Origin: Alistipes muris
Lineage (GTDB): Bacteria > Bacteroidota > Bacteroidia > Bacteroidales > Rikenellaceae
DNA: 64,000 bases
Direction of reading: 5' to 3'
NCBI RefSeq assembly: GCF_943193205.1
Contig: NZ_CALPDD010000001.1
Span: forward strand, 124,001 to 188,000
Numbering within the stretch: position 1 is the first letter of the stretch; every line of letters begins with the position of its first letter. The notes under the pieces are model-generated. The model was not told where the DNA came from. It made no database searches and was given only the letters and a program-made list of their open reading frames with translations. Position numbers and translations under genes: made by a program. This document shows positions 34,448 to 42,658 of the stretch, one piece after another.

Positions 34448-34468
34448 GCCTACTCTTGAGTTTTTCGG
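34448..34468 (-). promoter_or_regulatory. Shared upstream motif CAAGAGTAGG, copy 1
   Basis: This 21-base sequence is identical to 36766-36786, and its core, CAAGAGTAGG on the minus strand, recurs at 39192-39203 before the TPR gene. It lies 22 bases before the large lipoprotein start. No TAnnTTTG box is found there, so this may be an activator site or an alternative promoter. The AT-rich rest of the gap up to 34558 holds nothing else. Confidence 0.6.
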
Positions 34469-34558
34469 TATCAAAAAGGTGAAATTTTTATTTAGTAAAA
34501 ATAAGGACAGGCCTTTCTGTTAAACAAAGGACACCTTGTGTCGGCTTGATAGGAATAG

Positions 34559-34897
34559 TCATTTCAGCCGGACTTCGCCGGTAGTGACCCATCTGTTGCC
34601 GGTGACCCGTCTTTTGATCTTGCCGTTTACGTGCACCTCCAGCGTTATCAGCGTATTGGAGTCATCGCAACGAGCATCCAAAATAACAAGGGTTTCATCT
34701 GTTTCGATAGTATTCTCGAAGTGATTCTTTACTACGATATAGTCGGCTCCGGTGTGTGCACCGTATACCCGAATCGGAGTTTCCGGTGTATTGCTGTCTA
34801 TTACGAACCGGACCTTGTTCGTGTCGCGGTCTTTGGAGCACGCCGGAGCCAAAAGTACCAAAAGGCACGCAGCAACAATCCATTTCAGACATTTCAT
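34559..34897 (-). CDS. Small lipoprotein, unrecognised
   Basis: 112 aa. MKCLKWIVAACLLVLLAPAC is a lipoprotein signal; the mature part starts CSKDRDTNKVRFVIDSNTPE. The remaining residues look like one all-beta domain (ITLEVHVNGKIKRRVTGNRW). No domain is recognised. It lies 12 bases after the gene at 34910, so these two and 35426 may form a short operon of small lipoproteins. Its composition is AT-richer than the core genes of the window, like the whole island. Confidence 0.68.
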   Translation of the reverse strand: MKCLKWIVAACLLVLLAPACSKDRDTNKVRFVIDSNTPETPIRVYGAHTGADYIVVKNHFENTIETDETLVILDARCDDSNTLITLEVHVNGKIKRRVTGNRWVTTGEVRLK

Positions 34898-34909
34898 CTT
34901 TGCTGTTAA

Positions 34910-35365
34910 CTACTTGATTTCTATCGTCAGTCGGTCCTGCTTGCGGGTATCGGCCGGGCATTCGTCGTAATAGGCATAGTCGAGTTCCAGCGCGATAGTC
35001 TTTCCGGCCGCATCGTGAAAATCAATCGTGAAAAGACGAAATACTTCGCTATTTTCAAAATCGAAAGTCGTGGCAGAAAGCGTGAAATCCGTACCCTCTA
35101 TAGCTGTGGAATTCTCTTTATCCACAACAATGCGGGCCGTTTGCCGGGGATGCTGTCCGGCAGCCATCGGGCTGCGCATGACATACAGCTGCAAAGCCGA
35201 TGCGTCGGATGCGGCCGTAATGTGGGTCGTCGCTGAAGCATAGCCGTCGTCCGTAGGAATGCTCTCTACAAAACACATCATGTCTTGATAACGGGTTTGG
35301 TGTTCGTCCTTGTCGCATGCCGCAAAGGCGAACGCAGCCATAATGGCGAATAATAGTTTTTTCAT
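34910..35365 (-). CDS. Small lipoprotein, unrecognised
   Basis: 151 aa from MKKLLFAIMAAFAFAACDKD; the frame opens 21 bases earlier, but the lipoprotein signal (lipobox AFAAC) sets this start. The mature domain shows FTLSATTFDFENSEVFRLFT, IDFHDAAGKTIALELDYAYY and a final DRLTIEIK, which suggests a beta-sandwich of the kind found in Bacteroidales surface lipoproteins (for example DUF4843-type; uncertain). No catalytic residues stand out. It is in line with the other minus-strand lipoprotein genes of the island. Confidence 0.68.
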   Translation of the reverse strand: MKKLLFAIMAAFAFAACDKDEHQTRYQDMMCFVESIPTDDGYASATTHITAASDASALQLYVMRSPMAAGQHPRQTARIVVDKENSTAIEGTDFTLSATTFDFENSEVFRLFTIDFHDAAGKTIALELDYAYYDECPADTRKQDRLTIEIK

Positions 35366-35425
35366 TTTGTGGTAGTATTCATTCAACAGATTCGGAAAAA
35401 TTTGTTCCGAATCTGTCCGCTTGTT

Positions 35426-35818
35426 TTATTGTTTCCAAAAGGTAACGTTGAAAGAACCGTTGTCATTTTGTAACAGGACAATCAGATAACTCTTTCCGTC
35501 CGTACGGATCTCTCCGGCCAGAACATCGGTTTCATCTTTCGGATTGACCATCTGCACCCGAGGGCGATTATAAGTATAATCATACAATATTACCGTTTTT
35601 TCGTCGGAACCCTCTTTGGCAACTATGCTTTTTTCAAGCGTACATTCAGTTTCTTTGAATGCAAGTGTATAATTCGCTGCTTGATTTTCAACAGTTTGAG
35701 CAGTCCAAACCGTTCCGTTAAGCGTCTTCGGTATTTCTATTTTATCGTCTTTGCAGCCGCAAAACAAACAACCGATAACAAGGGCAGCAATACTCGTTTT
35801 AACTATTTGAGACATCAT
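35426..35818 (-). CDS. Small lipoprotein with lipocalin-like domain
   Basis: 130 aa. The signal is MMSQIVKTSIAALVIGCLFC with lipobox CLFCGC. The mature segment LNGTVWTAQTVENQAANYTL, a strand-turn pattern with early Trp, and later YDYTYNRPRVQMVNP resemble small lipocalin-like META/DUF-type domains of Bacteroidales. There is no certain match. It lies 4 bases after the 304-aa lipoprotein gene, so co-transcription is likely. The second ATG, 3 bases inside, is an alternative start. Confidence 0.66.
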   Translation of the reverse strand: MMSQIVKTSIAALVIGCLFCGCKDDKIEIPKTLNGTVWTAQTVENQAANYTLAFKETECTLEKSIVAKEGSDEKTVILYDYTYNRPRVQMVNPKDETDVLAGEIRTDGKSYLIVLLQNDNGSFNVTFWKQ

Positions 35819-35822
35819 ATTC

Positions 35823-36737
35823 TTATTCTTTTGTTGAAGTATAATACAACGTTAAATTTCCTTCACTTTCCGGCCCAGTTCCCTTGCTATAAATCCGGAA
35901 GTTCATTACTCCTGTCTGATTGTATTTCGGCCGCCCAACGGGCACAAATGTATGAGATGGTATTTTCTTAGTCCAAGCCCCGTCAGGGGTATTTTCCTTA
36001 AACTGAAGGAACCAAGGAGAATAGCTACGCCAACCATCATTAGTGAGCCATCTTCCGGACCGTATATGATAGCTCATCTGGCATTTGTTCCAGCCAAATA
36101 TAGTTTTTTTGTGAGCGGTGAATTCGATACATACGATTTCGTTCTGATCCATTCTTCCCTCTGCCCAAAATTTATGTTTGCCAGCTGTTCTTTTCAATAT
36201 ATTATCTCTGGTGATATTGTCTGACCTGGTCATTGGAGCATGGGCCAGTTGGTATTCGTGCGTGTCCGCTACGTTCGTAATCGTATTATAGTTTACAACT
36301 TCGCCGCCAATCATTACTTCGCCGCTGATATTGCAGACATAGGCATAATCCGGTTTTTCGTTCGGCAAATAGGGATTGAACGGTTCTTCGTCCGCCGGAT
36401 TGTCATTGTAGAGAAAATACGGTGAATATTTCGTTTTGATGGCTTCGGCTTCCTCCAGCGTCGTAGCGTTGTCGATTTCTTCGGCCGCACGATAAAGTGC
36501 ATCGTATTGGGATTCAAAATTCTGCACAGCATACCAACCGGCCATTTCCTCAGGTGCCATAATCCGTAATATGCCGATTTGTTCTTCCATTTCTTCGACC
36601 GATGCGAACGATAGTATTTCGGTTTTTGTTCGGGTCATGTTGTTCGTTGCTTCCGGCATGGTGTCGGTCGGCATCTCTTTTTCGCAGGCGCAGGCCATAA
36701 TGGCAGCCGCCAGCAAAACAAATTTTGTGAATTTCAT
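35823..36737 (-). CDS. Lipoprotein sharing its N-terminal module with the 503-aa lipoprotein
   Basis: 304 aa. MKFTKFVLLAAAIMACACEK is the lipoprotein signal. Residues about 40-75 (ILSFASVEEMEEQIGIL) resemble the start of the protein at 32914, and both genes have the identical 21-base motif upstream. The central segment DDEEPFN-like PADEEPFNPYLPNEKPDYAY and the strand-rich C-terminus (YHIRSGRWLTNDGWRSYSPW, VMNFRIYSKG) are not assigned. It is probably a surface or periplasmic protein under the same control as the larger lipoprotein (inferred). Confidence 0.66.
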   Translation of the reverse strand: MKFTKFVLLAAAIMACACEKEMPTDTMPEATNNMTRTKTEILSFASVEEMEEQIGILRIMAPEEMAGWYAVQNFESQYDALYRAAEEIDNATTLEEAEAIKTKYSPYFLYNDNPADEEPFNPYLPNEKPDYAYVCNISGEVMIGGEVVNYNTITNVADTHEYQLAHAPMTRSDNITRDNILKRTAGKHKFWAEGRMDQNEIVCIEFTAHKKTIFGWNKCQMSYHIRSGRWLTNDGWRSYSPWFLQFKENTPDGAWTKKIPSHTFVPVGRPKYNQTGVMNFRIYSKGTGPESEGNLTLYYTSTKE

Positions 36738-36765
36738 GAAACAATTGAATTATAAATCGAATTAT

Positions 36766-36786
36766 GCCTACTCTTGAGTTTTTCGG
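36766..36786 (-). promoter_or_regulatory. Shared upstream motif CAAGAGTAGG, copy 2
   Basis: Identical over 21 bases to 34448-34468. It lies 28 bases before the 304-aa lipoprotein start. Confidence 0.6.
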
Positions 36787-36804
36787 CATCCACTATGTTT
36801 TCAA

Positions 36805-37221
36805 TTATAAGGTGAAGCTGCCCGAATAGGTGCGGCCCAAGTCGTCTTCGAGGACGATAGCATAGGCCCCGGCATCGCCCGAAAGCGCTGTGCGGCAGCT
36901 GCCCGGGGTGGAGGAACACACATCGAAGAACATTTCTCCGGTCGTCGTATTGACCACCGTAACGGTCACGCCGCCCATCTCCTCGAAAAACTGGAACGAC
37001 AACGATTCGCCGGCCGCTTCGTACATGCACTCGATAGCGATGTGTGCAGGCATTCGGGGACGGGGCGGCAAAGATTCCGACCGATCTGTTCCTAAGAATA
37101 TATGTCGGTTTTCATTTTTAGATTTAGGCGGCTTTTCTTCGCGGGCTGTCGCTGTCAAAACAACGGAAACAAACCCCAAGGTCAGAAGCAGAAAAACGGT
37201 TCGAAAAAAAGCAGTTTTCAT
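36805..37221 (-). CDS. DUF3244-like secreted protein
   Basis: 138 aa. The N-terminal hydrophobic segment (FFRTVFLLLTLGFVSVVLTA) is a signal peptide without lipobox. The remainder fits the small Bacteroidales DUF3244 pattern: SLSFQFFEEMGGVTVTVVNT, a short hairpin, then a closing GDAGAYAIVLEDDLGRTYSG and SFTL. Such domains are Ig-like. Function is unknown. It has a well-formed promoter upstream and is the first island gene downstream of the TPR regulator's terminator. Confidence 0.72.
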   Translation of the reverse strand: MKTAFFRTVFLLLTLGFVSVVLTATAREEKPPKSKNENRHIFLGTDRSESLPPRPRMPAHIAIECMYEAAGESLSFQFFEEMGGVTVTVVNTTTGEMFFDVCSSTPGSCRTALSGDAGAYAIVLEDDLGRTYSGSFTL

Positions 37222-37248
37222 AATAAAAATAGGTTAGAATTGCTGTTG

Positions 37249-37280
37249 CAAAATTACCGCTGCGGAATATGGGTAACAAA
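37249..37280 (-). promoter_or_regulatory. Promoter of the DUF3244-like gene
   Basis: On the minus strand: TTTG (37277-37280), 20-base spacer, TAATTTTG (37249-37256), then 27 bases to the ATG. It borders the terminator at 37281. Confidence 0.75.
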
Positions 37281-37314
37281 AAATCGCCTTGTAAAAACAT
37301 TACAAGGCGATTTT
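37281..37314 (-). terminator. Terminator downstream of the TPR regulator gene
   Basis: Perfect 14-bp stem (37281-37294 with 37300-37313), 5-nt loop. Reading on the minus strand it is followed by TTTTTTG. It is 137 bases below the TPR stop; that stretch is AT-rich and holds no gene. Confidence 0.85.
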
Positions 37315-37451
37315 ATAAGATGTTGATTATCAGTTAAATATTCCTACACTCAAAGGTGAAATAATTATAAGATTGCAATTTGCTGAATATCAACAACATA
37401 CGAATACAGCGAACGACATATCAAATCAAATGGCTGTATTTCAATCATTTA

Positions 37452-39143
37452 TTACATCAAACTGACAAACAATTCCCTGGACGGAGCGGCAGAGCGGGCG
37501 ATTTTGGCTTTCAAACGCGATTTCTTGACCGCCGTATAGTTGATGCTGTCGCCCGTGAAAACGCTGATGACCTGAAGCGAAAAACCGGCATAGACATACC
37601 CCAGCAGGTCCAATTCGGATTCCTTGAGCTCGGGCAGTTCAGCGCGGATTTTTTGCATGATATTGTCGTGGCAGGTGTCGACCACCCGTTCGATTTCCCG
37701 CCTGCCGTCCGTCCCCGAAGCGTAAGTTTCGAGCAGCGCCCTTACCTTATTATATATGGCCCGCTGTTCGTTGGCGCCTTTCCGCTCGTAGTAGGTTGCC
37801 GCAAGTTCGTTGATTTCGGCAAAACGCTCCTTGACGAGCTGCTGCAATTCCTCGGTTTCCGAGCGGTGCTGCGCTTCCAGTTTCATCAACAGCATTTTGT
37901 TGGTATTCCGGATTTCATCGAGCGCTGACAGGTGTTCCGCTACGGTCAGCTGCCGCCGCCGATAATTGATGTAGGCCACGAATCCGGCGAACGAAATCAC
38001 CACGATAGCCAGTGCAAGCGTCAAGAAAAAATTGAGCCGCATGCCGCGCAGACGCCGCTGTGCAATCCGTTTTTCTTTGTCTGCAAAATTTCGATGGACA
38101 TTGGCATACGGTTGTTTTACCGCAATACGCATCAAAGAATCTTGCAAAAATGCTTCATTCCGATATTCTTCTGCCGCCTTCCGATAATCGCCCGTTCGAT
38201 AATGGACTTGTGCGGCAACTTCATTCAAAAAAACTCGTGAGGGAGAATCGAAAACTATGGCGGCTTGAGCCCGATGCAAGTAATAGCGAGCGCTGTCAAG
38301 TCTGCCTGCGGACAAATGGGCCAAAGTTATGATGACACGTTCCCGGTCCGACCAATTGCGATGCAGCCGATGCCGGATTTGCCACAGCAGGGCACAGGCT
38401 TCATCGGGCATGTCTTGTGCAATCCGGGTATAAGCCAAATCGCCGAGCGTAAATTGCATCATGGCCGTATCGCGTTCGGATTCGACAAGCCGCAACGACT
38501 GCGAGTAATACGTGTAGGCGCTGTCGTATTGCTTCATGTCGAAATGCGCCGAACCGATGTCCGACAAGGCATATCCGCAATGGTAGTTTTTGCCGGCCTG
38601 CTTGAAATTCTCGTAGGCCAGCCGCGCATATTCCAGCGTGGTGGCATAGTTGTACTGCGTTTCGTAGATTTCGCAGATGCGCTGGTAGAGCAGCCCCAGC
38701 AGATAGGGGTCGCCGAGCCGCCGCCCCTCGTCCTCGATGCGCAGGAAGTGGACCAGCGCCCGCGAATCCTCGCCGCGGTTGTGCAGAATCTGGCTGTAAT
38801 AGTATTCCGATAGGAAATGTCTTCGCAGTTCTTTGGGCCGGCGGCGGTAGTAGCTGCGGGCGATGCGGATCAGCGAATCGTTTTCCGCAAGGATGTAGTT
38901 CTTATCCTGCGCCATGGTGTAGAGCAACGCATATTCCGCCCGCGTTCTGCGCCGCGAAATGTCGTCAGGGTCGATGCGGCTGAGGATGCACAGCGCGCTG
39001 TCGGGCGCGGCGTACAGGCATTGTTCCGCGCACAGCAGTTCCGCTTCCACACGGGCGTTCGAGCGGCACGATACCGCCGCCGCACAGAGGGCCAGTAGGA
39101 GGAATATCAGTCGCTTCGTCCGGTTCCGCATAAGCTCCGTCAT
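37452..39143 (-). CDS. Membrane TPR protein with LuxR-like C-terminal helix-turn-helix
   Basis: 563 aa. The N-terminus has a lipobox-like AAAVSC. Residues about 30-340 are tetratricopeptide-like helix pairs (YSQILHNRGEDSRALVHFLR, DIGSAHFDMKQYDSAYTYYS). One membrane helix is near 376-396 (LNFFLTLALAIVVISFAGFV). A coiled coil follows, and the C-terminus ends in a LuxR-like helix-turn-helix (LKESELDLLGYVYAGFSLQV, FTGDSINYTAVKKSRLKAKI). This architecture is frequent in Bacteroidales and is thought to be a one-piece membrane sensor-regulator. It is upstream of the lipoprotein island on the same strand, and motif copy 3 lies 48 bases before its start. Confidence 0.8.
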   Translation of the reverse strand: MTELMRNRTKRLIFLLLALCAAAVSCRSNARVEAELLCAEQCLYAAPDSALCILSRIDPDDISRRRTRAEYALLYTMAQDKNYILAENDSLIRIARSYYRRRPKELRRHFLSEYYYSQILHNRGEDSRALVHFLRIEDEGRRLGDPYLLGLLYQRICEIYETQYNYATTLEYARLAYENFKQAGKNYHCGYALSDIGSAHFDMKQYDSAYTYYSQSLRLVESERDTAMMQFTLGDLAYTRIAQDMPDEACALLWQIRHRLHRNWSDRERVIITLAHLSAGRLDSARYYLHRAQAAIVFDSPSRVFLNEVAAQVHYRTGDYRKAAEEYRNEAFLQDSLMRIAVKQPYANVHRNFADKEKRIAQRRLRGMRLNFFLTLALAIVVISFAGFVAYINYRRRQLTVAEHLSALDEIRNTNKMLLMKLEAQHRSETEELQQLVKERFAEINELAATYYERKGANEQRAIYNKVRALLETYASGTDGRREIERVVDTCHDNIMQKIRAELPELKESELDLLGYVYAGFSLQVISVFTGDSINYTAVKKSRLKAKIARSAAPSRELFVSLM

Positions 39144-39191
39144 TCGTTTCGTATAACGAATTTAGATATTTTCCGCGAATTTTTCAATAGT

Positions 39192-39203
39192 CCCTACTCT
39201 TGG
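39192..39203 (-). promoter_or_regulatory. Shared upstream motif CAAGAGTAGG, copy 3
   Basis: On the minus strand CCAAGAGTAGGG, sharing the 10-base core CAAGAGTAGG with copies at 34448 and 36766. It precedes the TPR regulator gene itself. Confidence 0.55.
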
Positions 39204-39233
39204 TTAGTCCGCCCAAGCTCGTTTCCAAAATTC

Positions 39234-39268
39234 ACAAAAAAAGAGAAGCCCTTGATTAGAACTTCTCT
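39234..39268 (-). terminator. Terminator of tRNA-Gly(CCC)
   Basis: 7-bp stem AGAGAAG/CTTCTCT with a 13-nt loop; on the minus strand it is followed by a run of T. It lies about 18 bases after the tRNA. Confidence 0.75.
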
Positions 39269-39285
39269 CTTTGTTTGAAATTTGG

Positions 39286-39358
39286 AGCGGAAAACGAGAC
39301 TCGAACTCGCGACCCTCAGCTTGGGAAGCTGATGCTCTACCAACTGAGCTATTTCCGC
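39286..39358 (-). tRNA. tRNA-Gly, anticodon CCC
   Basis: 73-nt cloverleaf on the minus strand with anticodon loop TTCCCAA flanked by TCAGC/GCTGA. Acceptor GCGGAAA pairs with TTTCCGC. Identical to tRNA-Gly(GCC) at 25457 except in the anticodon arm and the adjoining bases. CCA is not encoded. Confidence 0.96.
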
Positions 39359-39540
39359 AATGCGAGCGCAAAGATACGCGGAAAAAACGGAGAAATCAAA
39401 TTTCGGGCGAAAAAAAATTGCAGGCGCATTTGTGAACGCTCCTACCCTATTCTCTCTCCACTAATCGGAACGCTTGCAAAGAGCACGAATTGCGGGGAGA
39501 AATCCGGGAATAATACGTCTTTGTGCAGCTCGAAACGAGG

Positions 39541-41331
39541 TCAATCCATTTTCAACACGGCGAGGAACGCGGATTGGGGCACCTCGACGTTACCGATCTG
39601 GCGCATGCGCTTCTTACCCTTCTTTTGCTTTTCGAGCAGTTTGCGCTTACGCGAAATATCGCCGCCGTAACACTTGGCCGTCACGTCCTTACGCACGGCC
39701 TTGACCGTTTCGCGGGCGATAATCTTGGCGCCGATAGCCGCCTGGATGGCGATGTCGAACTGCTGGCGCGGGATGAGCTCCTTGAGCTTCTCGCACATTT
39801 TGCGCCCGAAGTCGTAGGCGTGGTCGGCGTAGATGAGCGACGAAAGGGCATCGACCGGCTCGCTGTTGAGCAGGATGTCGAGCTTGACGAGCTTGGAGAG
39901 CTGGTAACCCGTGCGGTGGTAGTCGAACGAGGCGTAGCCCTTGGAGATGCTTTTGAGCTTGTCGTAGAAGTCGAAGACGATTTCCGAAAGCGGCATGTCG
40001 AAATTGACCTCCACACGGTCCTGCGTGATGAAAGTCTGGTTCTTCATGACGCCGCGCTTGTCGATGCAGAGCTTGATGACGTTGCCGAGGAATTCGGACT
40101 TGGTGATGATTTGCGCCAGAATATAGGGCTCCTCGATTTTGGCGATTTTCGTGATTTCGGGCAGCCCCGAGGGGTTGTGGACTTCCAGCGTGTCGCCCTG
40201 CGTGGTGGTGATGCGGTACGACACGTTCGGCACGGTGGTGATGACGTCCATGTTGAACTCGCGGTAAAGGCGTTCCTGGATGATTTCCATGTGCAGCAGC
40301 CCGAGGAATCCGCAGCGGAAACCGAAGCCCAGGGCCAGCGAACTCTCGGGCTCGAAGGTCAGCGACGCATCGTTGAGCTGCAGCTTTTCGAGCGAGGCGC
40401 GCAAGTCCTCGTACTGGTCGGCTTCGACGGGATAGACGCCTGCGAAGACCATCGGCTTTACGTCCTCGAATCCGGCGATGGCCTCGGGAGCCGGGCGGTC
40501 GACGGCCGTAATCGTATCGCCGACCTTGACGTCCGCCGAGGTTTTGATACCGGAACAGATATACCCCACGTCTCCCGCCTTGATTTCCTGCCGGGGCTGC
40601 ATCTTGAGCTTCAGCACGCCGATTTCGTCGGCATCGTACTCGCTGCCCGTGTTGAAGAACTTCACGTGGTCGCCCTTGCGGAGCGTGCCGTTGAAGACGC
40701 GGTAATAGGCGATGATGCCGCGGAAGGGGTTAAAAACCGAATCGAAAATCAACGCCTGCAAAGGGCCGTTTTCGTCGCCCTGCGGGGCCGGGATGCGTTG
40801 CACGATGGCTTCGAGTACCTCCTCCACGCCGAGGCCCGTTTTGCCGGATGCCAGCAGAATGTCCTCCTCCTTGCAGCCGATAAGGTCGATGACCTGGTCC
40901 TTCACCTCGTCGATCATGGCCGAATCCATGTCGATCTTGTTGAGCACGGGGATGATCTCCAAGTCGTGGCCGACGGCGAGGTAGAGGTTCGAGATGGTCT
41001 GTGCCTGAATACCTTGCGTAGCGTCGACCACCAAAAGGGCCCCCTCGCACGAAGCGATGGCGCGCGAGACCTCGTAGGAGAAATCGACGTGTCCCGGGGT
41101 GTCGATGAGGTTGAGCACGTAGCGCTGGCCGTCGCGGGCCGTGTATTCCATCTGGATGGCGTGGCTCTTGATGGTGATGCCCTTTTCGCGCTCGAGGTCC
41201 ATGTCGTCGAGCACCTGCGCCTGCATTTCGCGCTGGTTGAGCGTGTTGGTCTTTTCCAACAGACGGTCGGCGAGCGTACTTTTCCCGTGGTCGATGTGGG
41301 CTATGATGCAGAAGTTACGGATGTTTTTCAT
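39541..41331 (-). CDS. lepA: Elongation factor 4 (LepA), ribosomal back-translocase GTPase
   Basis: 596 aa from [20 protein letters not shown], the usual length. The GTPase domain shows AHIDHGKST (G1), DTPGHVDF (G3) and NKIDMDSA (G4). Domain 2, the EF-G-like III and V domains, and the LepA-specific C-terminus ([20 protein letters not shown]) follow. It acts on stalled or mistranslocated ribosomes and in initiation/assembly. The open frame extends 198 bases upstream, but the ATG at 41331 and the promoter at 41369 fix the start. It stands alone. Confidence 0.97.
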   Translation of the reverse strand: MKNIRNFCIIAHIDHGKSTLADRLLEKTNTLNQREMQAQVLDDMDLEREKGITIKSHAIQMEYTARDGQRYVLNLIDTPGHVDFSYEVSRAIASCEGALLVVDATQGIQAQTISNLYLAVGHDLEIIPVLNKIDMDSAMIDEVKDQVIDLIGCKEEDILLASGKTGLGVEEVLEAIVQRIPAPQGDENGPLQALIFDSVFNPFRGIIAYYRVFNGTLRKGDHVKFFNTGSEYDADEIGVLKLKMQPRQEIKAGDVGYICSGIKTSADVKVGDTITAVDRPAPEAIAGFEDVKPMVFAGVYPVEADQYEDLRASLEKLQLNDASLTFEPESSLALGFGFRCGFLGLLHMEIIQERLYREFNMDVITTVPNVSYRITTTQGDTLEVHNPSGLPEITKIAKIEEPYILAQIITKSEFLGNVIKLCIDKRGVMKNQTFITQDRVEVNFDMPLSEIVFDFYDKLKSISKGYASFDYHRTGYQLSKLVKLDILLNSEPVDALSSLIYADHAYDFGRKMCEKLKELIPRQQFDIAIQAAIGAKIIARETVKAVRKDVTAKCYGGDISRKRKLLEKQKKGKKRMRQIGNVEVPQSAFLAVLKMD

Positions 41332-41368
41332 AGAAAAACCGCTGGCTGAGCGGCAGTTTATTTTTCGG

Positions 41369-41400
41369 CAAAGATAATGTAAGCCGGGCTGAGTGCCAAA
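41369..41400 (-). promoter_or_regulatory. Promoter of lepA, related to the dispersed repeat
   Basis: Minus strand: TTTG (41397-41400), 20-base spacer with CCCGGCTTACAT, TATCTTTG (41369-41376), 37 bases before the ATG. The sequence is a diverged copy of the repeat core. Confidence 0.85.
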
Positions 41401-41432
41401 AAAAATTGATAGAGAAGACAGGCGGGACCTCG

Positions 41433-41642
41433 GCAAAAGCAAACGAGCTTGCTTTTGCACTCGGCTTGCACTATATTTACAGAACATAGGCTGCGCCTTG
41501 GCAGTCCTCAAATAAATTTGTGACTGCACTCGGCTTGCCCGGCTAAGAGCCGGGATTTATGAACCGATACTTCGATTTAGGTAGGCGGCGCCTCGGCAAA
41601 AGCAAACGAGCTTGCTTTTGCACTCGGCTTGCACTATATTTG
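41433..41642 (+). repeat. Promoter-carrying repeat block upstream of the DMT transporter
   Basis: Two copies of an inverted repeat with 10-bp arms GCAAAAGCAA/TTGCTTTTGC (41433-41458 and 41596-41621), each followed by ACTCGGCTTGCACTATATTT. Between them is a unit matching the 24295 array (about 41465-41540) with TTTGTGACTGC but with CCCGG in place of the -7 region, and the GAACCGATACTTCGATT block also seen at 28700. The last copy supplies TATATTTG at 41635-41642 for the next gene. Confidence 0.8.
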
Positions 41643-41662
41643 CGGCCTAAAATCGACGGAAG

Positions 41663-42562
41663 ATGTGGCTCACCCTTGCTTTCACTTCGGCGGCGCTGCT
41701 CGGACTGTATGACGCGGCCAAGAAAAAGGCACTCACGGAGAATGCCGTGTTGCCTGTACTGCTGCTGAATACGCTTTTTTCCACCTTGATTTTCCTGCCC
41801 ACGATTCTCTCGGCCGAGGGCGGCTGGGGCTGGTTCGACGGCACGGTGCTCGCGTCGGCGACCGGTACGGCCGAAGCCCACGGACTGGTGCTGCTCAAGT
41901 CGGCCATCGTGCTGACGTCGTGGATATTCGGCTATTTCGGCATCAAGCATCTGCCGATTACGATTGTCGGGCCCATCAATGCCACGCGGCCTGTGATGGT
42001 GCTCGTGGGGGCCATGCTGGTCTTCGGCGAACGGCTCAACCTCTGTCAATGGGTCGGCGTCGGGCTGGCGCTGCTGTCGCTTTTCATGCTCAGCCGCTCC
42101 AGCCGCCGCGAAGGGGTCGATTTCGCCCACAATATCTGGATTGTTTTCGTCGCTTTGTCAGCCGTGACGGGAGCGGTCAGCGGACTTTACGACAAGTTCA
42201 TCATGACGCGGCTCGATGCGGTTTTCGTGCAGGGCTGGTACAACCTCTATCAGTTTCTGATGATGGCGGCCGTCGTCGCAGTCCTGTGGTGGCCGCGGCG
42301 CCGCACCACCACCCCGTTCCATTGGAGCTGGGCGATTCCGCTGATTTCCATATTTCTGTCGCTGGCCGATTTCGCCTACCTGATGGCCCTGCGCGATTCG
42401 GATGCGATGATTTCGGTGGTCTCGATGATTCGGCGCGGTTCGGTCGTGGTGTCGTTCCTGTGCGGAGCGGTGCTTTTCCACGAACGCAACTTGCGCTCGA
42501 AAGCCGTGGACCTGGCTTTCATCCTGGCGGGCATGGTCTTTCTGTGGCTCGGGTCGCGATAG
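41663..42562 (+). CDS. EamA/DMT-family transporter
   Basis: 299 aa, about ten membrane helices in two homologous halves, the drug/metabolite transporter layout. The first half has the segment GIKHLPITIVGPINATRPVM followed by VLVGAMLVFGERL; the second has RDSDAMISVVSMIRRGSVVV followed by SFLCGAVLFHERNL. Both end in the conserved ER-type close. Substrate is unknown; relatives export amino acids, nucleosides or drugs. It is transcribed alone from the repeat-borne TATATTTG 20 bases upstream. Confidence 0.85.
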   Translation: MWLTLAFTSAALLGLYDAAKKKALTENAVLPVLLLNTLFSTLIFLPTILSAEGGWGWFDGTVLASATGTAEAHGLVLLKSAIVLTSWIFGYFGIKHLPITIVGPINATRPVMVLVGAMLVFGERLNLCQWVGVGLALLSLFMLSRSSRREGVDFAHNIWIVFVALSAVTGAVSGLYDKFIMTRLDAVFVQGWYNLYQFLMMAAVVAVLWWPRRRTTTPFHWSWAIPLISIFLSLADFAYLMALRDSDAMISVVSMIRRGSVVVSFLCGAVLFHERNLRSKAVDLAFILAGMVFLWLGSR

Positions 42563-42574
42563 CCGCCGGCAGAA

Positions 42575-42619
42575 ATTCACAATTCATAATTCACAATTCA
42601 TAATTATTGCCTATCTTTG
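42575..42619 (+). promoter_or_regulatory. Direct repeat and promoter before pheT
   Basis: Two tandem copies of ATTCACAATTCATA (42575-42588, 42589-42602), then TATCTTTG at 42612-42619, 39 bases before the pheT ATG. The repeat may be an UP-like element or polymerase-slippage product. Confidence 0.65.
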
Positions 42620-42658
42620 CGAATGCCGAAATTACCGATAATTTAATTCGCTTTTACC

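Noticed and set aside
39430..39540. Small gene between tRNA-Gly(CCC) and lepA
   Set aside because: Only AT-rich sequence and part of the lepA 3' flank; no frame with a start and a consistent signal.
41332..41529. 66-residue upstream extension of lepA
   Set aside because: It is made of the repeat-borne promoter region; LepA begins at [19 protein letters not shown].
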